This document shows, piece by piece, positions 23,514-34,005 of a stretch of DNA of 64,000 nucleotides (position 1 is the first letter of the stretch; every line of letters starts with the position of its first letter). The DNA comes from Deinococcus grandis. Its GTDB lineage: Bacteria; Deinococcota; Deinococci; Deinococcales; Deinococcaceae. The stretch covers positions 505,501 to 569,500 of the forward strand of contig NZ_BCMS01000001.1 in assembly GCF_001485435.1 (NCBI RefSeq), in the 5' to 3' direction. The position numbers and the translations under genes are program-made. Below the pieces are notes generated by a model. It saw nothing but the letters and a program-made list of their open reading frames with translations, had not been told where the DNA came from and searched no databases.

Positions 23514-24017
23514 TCAGTCGCTGGCGATGGGCACACCGCTGGCCGGTTGCGTGCGTGGCGGCGTCAGGGGACGCGCGTACCAACTCATGACCGGGCGGGC
23601 GTCCATCGTGAAGGTGTAGCCCAGCCGCTCCCAGAAGCGCGCCCCGCGCGGATTCTCGCCCAGTACGCTGGCCAGGATGCGCGTGGTGCCGCCCGGCACG
23701 CGGTCCTCGAGGTGCCGCACGACCTGCTCGCCCAGGCCCTGCGACTGGCGGTCCTCGCGGATCAGCAGCAGGTTGATGGTCAGGTCCCCGGGTTCCGGGT
23801 AGTCGTGCTTGCAGTCCAGGCTGCCGAACAGTTCGCCGTGGTCGTCGTACAGCAGTTCGAGGCTGCGCCTGGGGTCCAGCAGCGCGATCTCGACGTCCCG
23901 TTCGACGTCCTTCTGGGAGGGGAGGCGGGTGCCCAGCAGGGCGAAGTAACCGGGCGCGGCCCGGTACAGCTGGTGAAGCAGCGGCGCGTGATGCAGCGCC
24001 AGCGGCGTGACGTTCAA
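23514..24017 (-). CDS. GNAT-family N-acetyltransferase
   Basis: This 167-residue acetyltransferase has the motif RQSQGLGEQVVRHL and the C-terminal ENPRGARFWERLGYTF pattern. Substrate unknown. The start is taken as TTG at 24017, which has GGGAGG about eight bases upstream. TATGCT at 24087-24092 (minus strand) would be the -10 box, leaving a leader of about 60 bases. The open frame to 24116 has no better start. Confidence 0.82.
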   Translation of the reverse strand: MNVTPLALHHAPLLHQLYRAAPGYFALLGTRLPSQKDVERDVEIALLDPRRSLELLYDDHGELFGSLDCKHDYPEPGDLTINLLLIREDRQSQGLGEQVVRHLEDRVPGGTTRILASVLGENPRGARFWERLGYTFTMDARPVMSWYARPLTPPRTQPASGVPIASD

Positions 24018-24187
24018 AGTAGAGGCCTCCCCCGTCCGGCGAAGGTGGGCGAGAAGGATGCAGACGCAGGAAACCGGACTGACCCGAGCATACCCGAACC
24101 CCGCCCCGCACGCCATGAATCCCGCCGCCGGGTGGACTTCAGGCGCGCTTCACCCGCCGGGGAGGGGGGGTGCGCTACCCTGCCGGG

Positions 24188-25770
<1,583 letters not shown>

Positions 25771-25782
25771 AACCCACCCGTC

Positions 25783-25816
25783 CGGAGGCCGCCACCTTGC
25801 GGGTGCGCGGCCTCCG
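25783..25816. terminator. Bidirectional terminator-like hairpin
   Basis: CGGAGGCCGC pairs perfectly with GCGGCCTCCG between two convergent genes. No T-tract. Confidence 0.65.
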
Positions 25817-25822
25817 CTCGTC

Positions 25823-26776
25823 CTACCGGAAGTCGGTCACGCGCACGAGTGGGCCGTTCAGGCCGTCCAGCCGCGCCGGGAGGCTCGCCGGGTCCACGGG
25901 CTGGCCGGTCGCGGCGTCCACCGTCTCGAAGGTCGCGCGGCCCTGCGTGGGCCACACGGTCAGCAGCGTCACCGTGCTGCGCGCCGTGCCCGGATGCCCC
26001 ACGTAGTCCCGCCCGCCGATGCCCCCGGCGGACAGGACGTTCAGGCGGCCCAGCCGCGCCGGGTAGAACGCCGCGTGGTGACCGTGCACGTAGGCCAGCA
26101 CGCCCCCGGCCTCCATGACCTGCCGCAGCGCGCCCGCCTCGCGCAGGACCTCGCCGGAGCGGTTCTTCTCGGCGCTCACCCCGGCCAGCGGCAGGTGCCC
26201 CACGACCAGCCGCGCGCCCGCCGCCCGCGCGACCGGTGAGGCCAGCTGCGCGGCCAGCCACGCCCGCTGCCCTGCGGAGACGTCCGGCCCACTCGCGTCC
26301 AGCGACGCGATGAACACCGCGCCGCCACCCAGCGTGACACTGAACCGGAACGGGAACGCCGCGCGGTCCACGAACGCCAGCGGGGGCACGTGCGCGGCCC
26401 AGTACGTGGCGGCCTCGCGCCGGTCACGGGGACTGCGGGGGCTGGCGTCGTGGTTGCCCAGCGTGAACGCGAACGGAATGCCCGCGCGGCTCAGGGGCGC
26501 ACGCACGTCCCGGTCGAAGGCCGCCCACATGGCCCGCACCTGCGCGTCCCCCAGACTGGCCTTCTGCGCGCCGATCAGGTCGCCGGGCGAGAGCACCGCG
26601 TCGGGCCGCCACTCGTTCACGATGCGCGCCACGCTGCGGGCCAGCGGCGCGGGGTATGTCGTGCTGCCGTACGGGCCGTTGAAGTCCCCCAGGATCGCCA
26701 GCCGCACCGGCTGGGCAGGCGGCGGCAGGGGAGCTGCCGAGAGCAGCAGCGGCAGCAGGAGCACGAGACGGCGCAT
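25823..26776 (-). CDS. Secreted calcineurin-like metallophosphoesterase
   Basis: The 317-residue protein has a signal peptide (MRRLVLLLPLLLSAAPL) and a metallophosphoesterase core: LAILGDFNGPYGS, SPGDLIG, LGNHDAS, VVGHLPLAG and YVHGHHAAFY. The first motif has GDFN instead of the usual GDxH, so one metal ligand may differ. It should hydrolyse phosphomonoesters or diesters outside the cytoplasm. The ATG at 26776 gives a proper signal peptide; an in-frame ATG at 26812 would hide it. It is convergent with the DinB gene. Confidence 0.85.
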   Translation of the reverse strand: MRRLVLLLPLLLSAAPLPPPAQPVRLAILGDFNGPYGSTTYPAPLARSVARIVNEWRPDAVLSPGDLIGAQKASLGDAQVRAMWAAFDRDVRAPLSRAGIPFAFTLGNHDASPRSPRDRREAATYWAAHVPPLAFVDRAAFPFRFSVTLGGGAVFIASLDASGPDVSAGQRAWLAAQLASPVARAAGARLVVGHLPLAGVSAEKNRSGEVLREAGALRQVMEAGGVLAYVHGHHAAFYPARLGRLNVLSAGGIGGRDYVGHPGTARSTVTLLTVWPTQGRATFETVDAATGQPVDPASLPARLDGLNGPLVRVTDFR

Positions 26777-26847
26777 CCGGGGCAGTTCATCACGGCTTCT
26801 TGAGCGAATCATCAGCCGCCCCACGCACCGCCGCGCCACGCTGGAGC

Positions 26848-27102
26848 ATGACCCCGGACGACACGCTGCCCGTAAACCCCACCCTGGCCCCCCACACGCC
26901 GCCCACCGCGCCGGACACCCACGCCGGGCCGGGCCCCATGCCGGACACCCTCCCGGACGCCCCGCCCGTTCCCACGCCCAGCACGGACGGCCTGAACGCG
27001 CAGGAGATCGCGACGCTGATCGGCGGCGGGGACGCCAGCCGCGCCGAGGCGAACGAGGCGCTGGCCGGCGCCGAGCACCTGGACGACCCCAGCGAGAGCT
27101 GA
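26848..27102 (+). CDS. Small protein of unknown function
   Basis: This 84-residue product has a disordered Pro/Thr-rich first half and a conserved-looking C-terminal half (LNAQEIATLIGGGDASRAEANEALAGAEHLDD). GGAG lies just before the ATG. The TGA stop is also the first three bases of a family 1 repeat. Function unknown. Confidence 0.6.
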   Translation: MTPDDTLPVNPTLAPHTPPTAPDTHAGPGPMPDTLPDAPPVPTPSTDGLNAQEIATLIGGGDASRAEANEALAGAEHLDDPSES

Positions 27103-27239
27103 CACGGCTGCCGTCCGTTTCGGTGACCATCCGGCACACCACCGGACGGCCAGCTCCACGCCCGGAATCGGGTGCCCTCCCACTCGCGTCCGCCCGGATG
27201 GAACGGTTTTTCCAGACCAGTCCACCGGAGTCCGGATGA
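27100..27239 (+). repeat. Family 1 palindromic element, copy D (diverged)
   Basis: It starts TGACACGGCTGCCGTCCG and ends ACCGGAGTCCGGATGA. The first stem is TGACCATCCGG/CCGGACGGCCA; the second stem is degraded. It begins exactly at the stop codon of the preceding small gene. Confidence 0.8.
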
Positions 27240-27255
27240 GCCGTAGGCTGGGCCT

Positions 27256-27624
27256 ATGCAGTCCATCGCCGACCTGCGCGCCCTGTGCGCCGCGCTGCCG
27301 CACTCGCGCGAGACGTTCCCGTTTGGCGCCACGACCCTGGTGTTCAAGGTCGGTCCCGCCGGGGCGGGGAAGATGTACGCCCTGACCGACGTGCAGGCCG
27401 ACCCCGTGACCGTGTCCGTGAAGGTGCGGCCCGAACGGGGCGACGAGCTGCGCGCCGCGCACGACGCGATCACGCCCGGGTACCACCTGAACAAACGGCA
27501 CTGGGTGACCGTGACGCTGGACGGCCGCGTGCCGCCGGAGTTGATCCGTGAGCTGATCGTGGGCAGTCACGCGCTCGTCGTGGGAGGCCTGACCCGCGCG
27601 CAGCGTAGAGACCTGGGCCTGTGA
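27256..27624 (+). CDS. MmcQ/YjbR-family protein
   Basis: This 122-residue protein matches the YjbR/CyaY-like fold family: ALPHSRETFPFG, KMYALTDV, VSVKVRPERGDELRA, ITPGYHLNKRHWVTVTLDG and LIVGSHALVVGGL. These proteins are called DNA-binding from structure, but the role is unsettled. TAGGCT at 27244-27249 lies six bases before the ATG. Overlaps the next gene by four bases. Confidence 0.9.
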   Translation: MQSIADLRALCAALPHSRETFPFGATTLVFKVGPAGAGKMYALTDVQADPVTVSVKVRPERGDELRAAHDAITPGYHLNKRHWVTVTLDGRVPPELIRELIVGSHALVVGGLTRAQRRDLGL

Positions 27625-28196
27625 GGGGGCAGGATCGCCACGACACCACTCCGCCTTCCGTCCGGCGGCGGGACCGGGCGGCGCGGCGCCTGGGCCTGAC
27701 CGGGCTGTGGCTGGCGGGGCTGCTCACGCTGGGCGCGTGGCTGGGCGTCTGGGCGACGCTCGCCCCGGCGCGGGCGACGCTGCGGGACGCGCAGGCGACC
27801 CTGACGCGGCTGGACGGGGAGCTGGCGAGCGTGCAGGGGACCCTCGCGCCGCTGGACGTCCTGGCCCGCCCTGAGGCGCTGGAGGCCGCCCGTACCCTGG
27901 AACGCCTCAGCGAGGTCGCCCGGACCGTGCCGCTGCTGACCACGCTGTTCCCGGATGGCACCCTGACCCGCAGCGCCGACGCCGCCCACGACTGGCGCAG
28001 GGCGCTGGAGGACCGCGGCGCGTGGCCCGCCCTGGCCGACGCCCGCGCGCAGGTGCAGGGGTGGCAGGCGCAGCTGCGCGCCCTGTCCACGCGCCTGACC
28101 CTGCTGGCAGTGGGCGGCGCGGCCCTGCTGACCCTGCTGTGCGCGTGGTTCGCCGCCGGGCAGCTGGCCCTGATCCGCCTGAGTCGCCCGGACTGA
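27621..28196 (+). CDS. Membrane protein with periplasmic coiled coil
   Basis: The 191-residue product has an Arg-rich N-terminus, one membrane segment at ~24-45 (LGLTGLWLAGLLTLGAWLGVW), a helical or coiled-coil region (~50-155) and a second membrane segment at ~158-180. The GTG start overlaps the YjbR stop (GTGA). I do not recognise a family. Confidence 0.72.
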   Translation: MRGQDRHDTTPPSVRRRDRAARRLGLTGLWLAGLLTLGAWLGVWATLAPARATLRDAQATLTRLDGELASVQGTLAPLDVLARPEALEAARTLERLSEVARTVPLLTTLFPDGTLTRSADAAHDWRRALEDRGAWPALADARAQVQGWQAQLRALSTRLTLLAVGGAALLTLLCAWFAAGQLALIRLSRPD

Positions 28197-28333
28197 CCGC
28201 GGGGTTCCGGGCCGTGTCGTCGGTCCCGCTGGAGGTCCACGCCCACGTCGGTCGTCATGCCGGGGTGCGGGGTGGGCCGGGCAGCTGGTCGGCGTACCCA
28301 TGAAAGGTGAAAACCCGCCGATCAATTACGCCC

Positions 28334-28362
28334 TTTACATAACTTCCTGGGCAGGGTAGAGT
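28334..28362 (+). promoter_or_regulatory. Promoter of the DUF4132 operon
   Basis: TTTACA (28334-28339) and TAGAGT (28357-28362) are 17 bases apart, followed by a leader of about 50 bases with GGGAGGT. Confidence 0.75.
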
Positions 28363-28420
28363 CGAAGGTGAACAAAGCACCATTCCCCTCCGCCCCCACT
28401 CCACGGGAGGTCACCCCCGC

Positions 28421-28825
28421 ATGATCGTCGAAACGAAACTCCTGGGCCGCCGCACGCCCTTCGAACGCCGCCCCATCGCCCTGACCGGCGACACCCACAC
28501 CCTGGAGAGTCTGCTGACCGCGCTCGTCGAACACGAACTCGCCGCGTACCACGAGCGGCAATCAGGCGTGGGCGTCCTGCGCGTCCTGACCGAACGGGAA
28601 CTGGCGGACGCCGCCCTGACCGGCCGCGTGGCTATTGCCCCGCAGGACCGCGCCGCGACCGTCGCGCCCGAGGACGCTGTCCGCACCGCCCTGACCGCCT
28701 TCCGCGACGGGCTGTACTACGTGTTCCTCGACGACGAGCAGCTGACCGACCTCTCGGCCCCCGTCACCCTGCGCCCAGACAGCACCCTGCTGCTGCTGCG
28801 CCTGACCGCCCTGGCAGGCGGCTGA
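28421..28825 (+). CDS. Unknown protein encoded with DUF4132
   Basis: The 134-residue soluble protein begins MIVETKLLGRRTPFERRP and contains LESLLTALVEHELAAYHERQ and AFRDGLYYVFLDDEQLTDL. I recognise no named family. It sits two bases upstream of the very large DUF4132 gene behind a clear promoter, so the two products probably work together, perhaps as ligand sensor and effector. Confidence 0.82.
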   Translation: MIVETKLLGRRTPFERRPIALTGDTHTLESLLTALVEHELAAYHERQSGVGVLRVLTERELADAALTGRVAIAPQDRAATVAPEDAVRTALTAFRDGLYYVFLDDEQLTDLSAPVTLRPDSTLLLLRLTALAGG

Positions 28826-28827
28826 CC

Positions 28828-31800
28828 ATGGACATTCAGGACCACCTGCGGACCTTCCAGCAGCCCTGGAAACCCGGCTTCGACACGCGCGTGGCGGCCC
28901 TGCCCGCCCCGTGGGCCACCCTGATCGGGGCGCACGTGAAGGGCGGGCGTGATCATCAGGAACGCCAGCGCCTTCAGGACGAACTGACGGACGCCCTGCA
29001 CGCCAGCACCCCGGCCGACCGCGAAGCCCTGGCCGCCGCGCTGTTCCCGCAGTTCCCGGCGCTCGCGGCCCGCACGCTGGATGCCCTGCTGACCCGCCAC
29101 CCGTACCCGCTGGGCTACGCCCGCCGCGCCTTCCGCGCCCCCGGCCACCGGCTGGCCGCCGCGCACGCCGCGCACTGGCTGTGGCAGGCGTGGCACACCA
29201 CCCGCGACTACCCCCAGCCCGCCTCGTGGTTCGCGGTGCACGCGGGCCTCCTGAACCCCTGGGAATCCCAGGGGCTGGGCCTGCTGCTGGGTCAGGCGAT
29301 CAGCGACGGGGACGAGGAGGTCTACCAGATCCTGCGCGACACGGCGGGCACGCAGCACCCGGTCGCCCGCATGGGCCGCCACGTGCCCCTGGCCCTGCTG
29401 AGCAGCACCAGAGAGGACGCCTGGACGCTCGCCGAGGGCCTGCTGCTCGCCGCGCAGCGCCAGGAGGGGCTGCGGCAGGTGATCCTGGAGACCGTGGACG
29501 AGGCCAGCGCGGACGCCTTCACCCGCACGCTGCGCCTGATCCTGGGGGAGGACCTGCTGCGCTTCGCCGCCACCTTGCGCGCCGCGTGCGTGTGGTTCGG
29601 CCTGAACTACGACGTGACCGACCTGAAGGTCGTCCGGGCGCACCTCACCCGCGCGCTGACCTTCCTGGAAGAACCCGAGGCCGCGCGGGAGGCCGTGCAG
29701 GGCGGCGAGGGGGTGGACGCGTACCTCGCGCTGTTCACGCTGGGCATGTGCGACGCCGTGCAGGCCGCCGAACTGGCCCGCACGGTCCTGACGGACACCG
29801 ACCCGGCCCGCCGCATGGCCGCCGCGCAGTTCCTGACGGCCGCCGAGCTGCTGACCGACGACGACCGCCGCGCCCTACTGACCGACGCCGACCTGCGCGT
29901 GGCCGTGCTGGCGGGGAGCGCCGTGAACCGCTGGGGCAGCCAGCCGCATCTGTTCACCTTCGAGGAGTTCGAGGCGTACGCCCTGCGCCTCCCGGACAGC
30001 GCCCGGCACGACCCGCTGCTGTTCCCCTGGCTGGGTCACGTGCCCGCCCACGCCGACGCCCTCGACGCCCTGCCCGCTCTGCGCGGCGAGCGGCCCTTCA
30101 CGGCCCTGACCCCGCACCTGGGTGGGCTGAGCGTGTACGGCAAGACCTCGTTGCTGCGCAGCCTGAAGGACCACGCGGCGGCGAACCCGCTGGACGCACC
30201 CACCCGCGCGCTGCTCCTGACGCTGCTGCAGGACCGCAACAGCAGCGTGTCACAGGAAGCCGTGACCGTCATGGCGCACTTCACGCCCGACCCCACCGAG
30301 GTCGAGGCCGTGCACGGCCTGCTGAAACGCAAGAGTGCCGACCTGCGCCGCGGCCTGATCCGCCTGCTCGCCAGTGACCCCGCGCAGGCGCAGCGCAGCG
30401 CCGCCGCCCTGCTGAGCGGCCCGAACACCGATCAGCGGCAGGCGGGCCTGCAACTCCTGATCGAGACCGGGGGCACGCCGCCCGCCGACTTCGGCGCGAA
30501 GAACGTCACCGAGGCGACCCTGCTGGCCCGCCTGACCGACCCCGGCACGCAACTGACCCTGGAGGACGGCCTTGGCCTGTTCGACCCCGCGCGCCTCACC
30601 CGGCCGCAGGCGCCGCAGCCCCGGGAGCGCGACTACCCCGCGGACGTGACGCGCGGCGCGGCCCTGCTGCGCGACCTGGACGCCCTGCTCGTCGCCCACC
30701 GCGAGACCCCGCTGACCGGCCCCGGCTGGGACGGCCAGGAGACGGTGCTGCTGGGCAACGTGCGCCCCTGGCAGCTCCGCCCGGGCCGGGACGGACAGCC
30801 CATGCCGCTGTGGGATGTCTGGACCGGCTGGTGGCAGGGTCGCCCGGACGCGCAGGACGGCGACCTGACCCGGCTGCACTGGGCGCTGAACCACTTCGTG
30901 AACCGCACGCAGACCACCGACGCGGAACTTCAGGACGAGCTGGACGGCAACGGCGCGCAGCCCGCCGCGCCCGACACTGCCGCGCCCGACACTGCCGAAC
31001 TCGATGCGGCCGAACTCGACACGGCCGAACTCGACACGGCCGTGCTGGACCTGCTGGGCCTCGATCAGGAAGGGCTGGACGACCTGCTCGCCGACGCGGA
31101 CGCGGACGACCTCGCCGAGCATCAGGCGGCCCGCAGCGCCGCCGAGATCCGGCAGGACCTGCTGCGCCGCACCCTGCACCGCACGCTGGGACCGCTGGTC
31201 ACCCTGCGGCTGGAACACCCGGACCTGGCGCGCGTGATCGTGGACGCCCTGCATGGCGCGTACGCCACGCCCCTGGACACGGACCTCGCCCTGGACGCCT
31301 GGGAGACCGCGCTGGCGTACCTGCCGCGCGACGTGCAGATGCAGACCGACCCGCTGCGCTCCTGGTGGCAGGAGGACCCCCGCGACCTGCTGAACCCGGT
31401 CATGCCGCAGGGCGACTGGCGCGCCTGGACGCCCGCGCAGCAGCGGCGCTTCTGGAACCTGCACCTGCACCGCGGCGCGGGCTACCCGAACCTGCCCCGC
31501 CAGCGGGTGAACACGCCCCTGCTGCTGCACGCGTCCGCGCAGGGCTGGGCGACCACCGACGACCTGCTGGATATGCTGATCGGCCCACGCCCGGAACGCG
31601 GCCGGTACTCCTACGGCAACGATTTTTCCGACCTGTCGCAGTACACCCGCCGCACCCTGAAACCCGAGTGGCCCACCCACCCCGACTGGGAGGCCGCCGT
31701 GAACCGCGTCCGCGACCGGGTGCTGGAGGTCGAACTGGCCCGCGGCGACCTGGAGACGCCCGCCACCGCGCCCGCCCTGGCGCTGCGCAGCGTCCACGGC

Positions 31801-33807
31801 GCGGACCTGGCCCTGCGGCTGCTGGCGGGCCTGGGGAAGAATCCCCTCAAGCGCGGCTACCAGGGCCACAACGAGAGCCGCGACGTGACCTTCAGCCACC
31901 TGATCCGCGTGGCGTTCCCACAGCCAGGGGACACGCCCGAGTCCTTCCGCGTGCAGGCCACCGCGCTGGGCCTCCCGGACACCCGCCTGCTGGACCTCGC
32001 CATGTTCGCCCCGCAGTGGGCGCCGCTGGTCGCGGGCGCGCTGGGCTGGCGCGGCCTGAAGGACGGCGTGTACTGGCTGCACGCCCACACCCGCGACAGC
32101 AACTGGAGCGTCCCGCAGGAGGTCCGTGACGCCTGGGAGGCCGAGATCGGCGAGCGTACCCCCCTGAGCCCCGCCGACCTGACCGAGGGCGCCGTGGACG
32201 TCGCGTGGTTCCGCCAGACCTTCAAGGCACTCGGCGGGGCGAGGTTCAGCGCGCTGCTGGACGCCGCCAAGTACGCCTCCTCAAGCGGCGGACACAAACG
32301 CGCCGAGACGTACGCCCGCGCCATCCTGGGCGAACTGAAGGAAGACGACCTGACCACCCGCATCACCGAGAAACGCAACCAGGACGCCGTGCGCGCCCTG
32401 GGCCTGCTGCCCCTCGCCCGCGCCAGGGGGAAGGCCGCGCGGGAACTGGAGGGCCGCTACCGCCTCATCAGCGACTTCCGCGTCGGCGCGCGGCAGTTCG
32501 GCGCGCAGCGGCAGGCCAGTGAACGCCGCGCGGCGGACATCGGCCTGCTCAACCTCGCCCGCAGCGCCGGGTACGCCGACCCGCAGCGCCTGATGTGGGC
32601 CATGGAGGCCCGCACCGCCCCCGACTGGACGGCAGCCGTCACCGAGGGCGACCTCCGCGTGGGCATTCACCTCGGCCCGGACGGCGAGGCCAGCCTGACC
32701 GTCACCCGCGGCGACAGGGTCCTCAAGGCCCTGCCGCCCGCCCTGAAGAAACGCCCGGACGTGCAGGCCCTCCAGGCCGCCGCGAAAGAACTGAGCGCCA
32801 CGAGAAAGCGCATGCGCGCCGCGCTGGAGGAGACCATGATCCGCGGCGACCACCTCCAGCCGCAGGAACTCACGGAGCTCGCCGCGCACCCGGTCATCGC
32901 GCCCATGCTGCGCAGCCTCGTGTGGGTCATGAACGAGACGCACCTCGGCTGGTGGACCGGCGACACCCTCGACACGCCCGGCGGGCCGCAGTCCATAGGC
33001 GAGCACGCCCTGCGCCTCGCGCACCCGCACGACCTCTTCACCAGCGGGCACTGGCCCACCTTCCAGGCGCAGGTCATGGACCGCCACGTCACGCAGCCCT
33101 TCAAGCAGGTGTTCCGCGAGTACTACCCCCTCACTGCGCCTGAGCGGGACGCGCGGCGCGTCACCCGCTACGCCGACCAGCACGTCCAGCCCGGCAAGGC
33201 CGCCGCCCTCCTGAAAACGCGCGGCTGGATCACCGTCCCCGAGGAAGGCGTCCGCAAGACCTGGCACGCCGAGGGCATCAACGTCTGGCTCGACACCAGC
33301 GTCGGCTCCGGCACCCCGAACGAGGTCGAGGGGACCCCGGTCAACGCCGCGTACTTCATCCGCCGCGACGCCACCGAACCCCTGCCCCTGTCCGAGGTGC
33401 CCCCTCGCCTCCTGAGCGAGACGCTGCGCGACCTCGACCTGATCGTCTCCGTCGCCCACGTCGGCGGCGTCGACCCCGAAGCCACCCAGAGCACCACCGG
33501 GATGCGCGCCGCCCTGCTGCGCGAGACCCTGCGCCTCCTCAAGCTCACCAACGTCCGCATCCAGAACGACCACGCCCTGATCGAAGGCCACCACGCCCGC
33601 TACACCCTGCACCTCGGCAGCGGCACCGTCCACCGCCAGCCCGGCGGGTACCTGTGCATCATCCCCGTCCACAACGGGCACCAGGGGCGCCTCTTCCTGC
33701 CCTTCGCCGACCCCGATCCCCGCACCGCCGAGGTCATCAGCAAGGCCCTCCTGCTCGCCCAGGACCGCCAGATCCAGGACCCCACCATCCTCGAACAACT
33801 CCGGTAA
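28828..33807 (+). CDS. Giant DUF4132 (YehI/MolR-like) protein
   Basis: This 1659-residue protein shows helical HEAT-like repeats in the N-terminal half (for example LLTLLQDRNSSVSQEAVTVMAHF). An acidic repetitive linker (~715-770) follows, then a C-terminal DUF4132 region (~1150-1659) ending in FADPDPRTAEVISKALLLAQD. E. coli YehI/MolR is the best known relative, and its function is unclear. No membrane segment, signal peptide or recognised catalytic motif. WGR-like features sometimes found in this family are not obvious here. The length suggests a scaffold or regulator. Confidence 0.88.
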   Translation: MDIQDHLRTFQQPWKPGFDTRVAALPAPWATLIGAHVKGGRDHQERQRLQDELTDALHASTPADREALAAALFPQFPALAARTLDALLTRHPYPLGYARRAFRAPGHRLAAAHAAHWLWQAWHTTRDYPQPASWFAVHAGLLNPWESQGLGLLLGQAISDGDEEVYQILRDTAGTQHPVARMGRHVPLALLSSTREDAWTLAEGLLLAAQRQEGLRQVILETVDEASADAFTRTLRLILGEDLLRFAATLRAACVWFGLNYDVTDLKVVRAHLTRALTFLEEPEAAREAVQGGEGVDAYLALFTLGMCDAVQAAELARTVLTDTDPARRMAAAQFLTAAELLTDDDRRALLTDADLRVAVLAGSAVNRWGSQPHLFTFEEFEAYALRLPDSARHDPLLFPWLGHVPAHADALDALPALRGERPFTALTPHLGGLSVYGKTSLLRSLKDHAAANPLDAPTRALLLTLLQDRNSSVSQEAVTVMAHFTPDPTEVEAVHGLLKRKSADLRRGLIRLLASDPAQAQRSAAALLSGPNTDQRQAGLQLLIETGGTPPADFGAKNVTEATLLARLTDPGTQLTLEDGLGLFDPARLTRPQAPQPRERDYPADVTRGAALLRDLDALLVAHRETPLTGPGWDGQETVLLGNVRPWQLRPGRDGQPMPLWDVWTGWWQGRPDAQDGDLTRLHWALNHFVNRTQTTDAELQDELDGNGAQPAAPDTAAPDTAELDAAELDTAELDTAVLDLLGLDQEGLDDLLADADADDLAEHQAARSAAEIRQDLLRRTLHRTLGPLVTLRLEHPDLARVIVDALHGAYATPLDTDLALDAWETALAYLPRDVQMQTDPLRSWWQEDPRDLLNPVMPQGDWRAWTPAQQRRFWNLHLHRGAGYPNLPRQRVNTPLLLHASAQGWATTDDLLDMLIGPRPERGRYSYGNDFSDLSQYTRRTLKPEWPTHPDWEAAVNRVRDRVLEVELARGDLETPATAPALALRSVHGADLALRLLAGLGKNPLKRGYQGHNESRDVTFSHLIRVAFPQPGDTPESFRVQATALGLPDTRLLDLAMFAPQWAPLVAGALGWRGLKDGVYWLHAHTRDSNWSVPQEVRDAWEAEIGERTPLSPADLTEGAVDVAWFRQTFKALGGARFSALLDAAKYASSSGGHKRAETYARAILGELKEDDLTTRITEKRNQDAVRALGLLPLARARGKAARELEGRYRLISDFRVGARQFGAQRQASERRAADIGLLNLARSAGYADPQRLMWAMEARTAPDWTAAVTEGDLRVGIHLGPDGEASLTVTRGDRVLKALPPALKKRPDVQALQAAAKELSATRKRMRAALEETMIRGDHLQPQELTELAAHPVIAPMLRSLVWVMNETHLGWWTGDTLDTPGGPQSIGEHALRLAHPHDLFTSGHWPTFQAQVMDRHVTQPFKQVFREYYPLTAPERDARRVTRYADQHVQPGKAAALLKTRGWITVPEEGVRKTWHAEGINVWLDTSVGSGTPNEVEGTPVNAAYFIRRDATEPLPLSEVPPRLLSETLRDLDLIVSVAHVGGVDPEATQSTTGMRAALLRETLRLLKLTNVRIQNDHALIEGHHARYTLHLGSGTVHRQPGGYLCIIPVHNGHQGRLFLPFADPDPRTAEVISKALLLAQDRQIQDPTILEQLR
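30971..31047 (+). repeat. Internal 15-bp repeats coding an acidic linker
   Basis: Tandem GCCGAACTCGACACG-like units encode DTAEL pentapeptides in the DUF4132 protein. Copy number may vary between strains. Confidence 0.8.
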
Positions 33808-33816
33808 CCCGACAGG

Positions 33817-33849
33817 GCAGAGGCGGGAGCATCACGCCCCCGCCTCTGC
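33817..33849 (+). terminator. Hairpin after the DUF4132 gene
   Basis: GCAGAGGCGGG pairs perfectly with CCCGCCTCTGC ten bases after the stop. No T-tract. Confidence 0.65.
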
Positions 33850-33854
33850 TGGTA

Positions 33855-34005
33855 TGCTGTTCAGTTCACAGCAGAATTCAGAGGCATTGAGGGTATACCT
33901 CGATGCCTATGAATCGAGCGGAGCGAGCGCCTGAAGGACAGTGGTTGGAAGTGGAATTGAAGGGCGTGCTGTTGGCCCTTCAATGCAACTGGAAACCGCT
34001 GTCAG
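33855..34005 (+). repeat. Dispersed hairpin element, family 2, copy 1
   Basis: Three stems in order: TGCTGT/ACAGCA, GGCATTGAGG/CCTCGATGCC and TTGAAGGGC/GCCCTTCAA. GAGCGGAGCGAGC lies between the second and third. The end reads GGAAACCGCTGTCAG and contains the alaS stop codon (34002-34004, minus strand). An inverted copy lies at 49035-49190. Confidence 0.85.
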
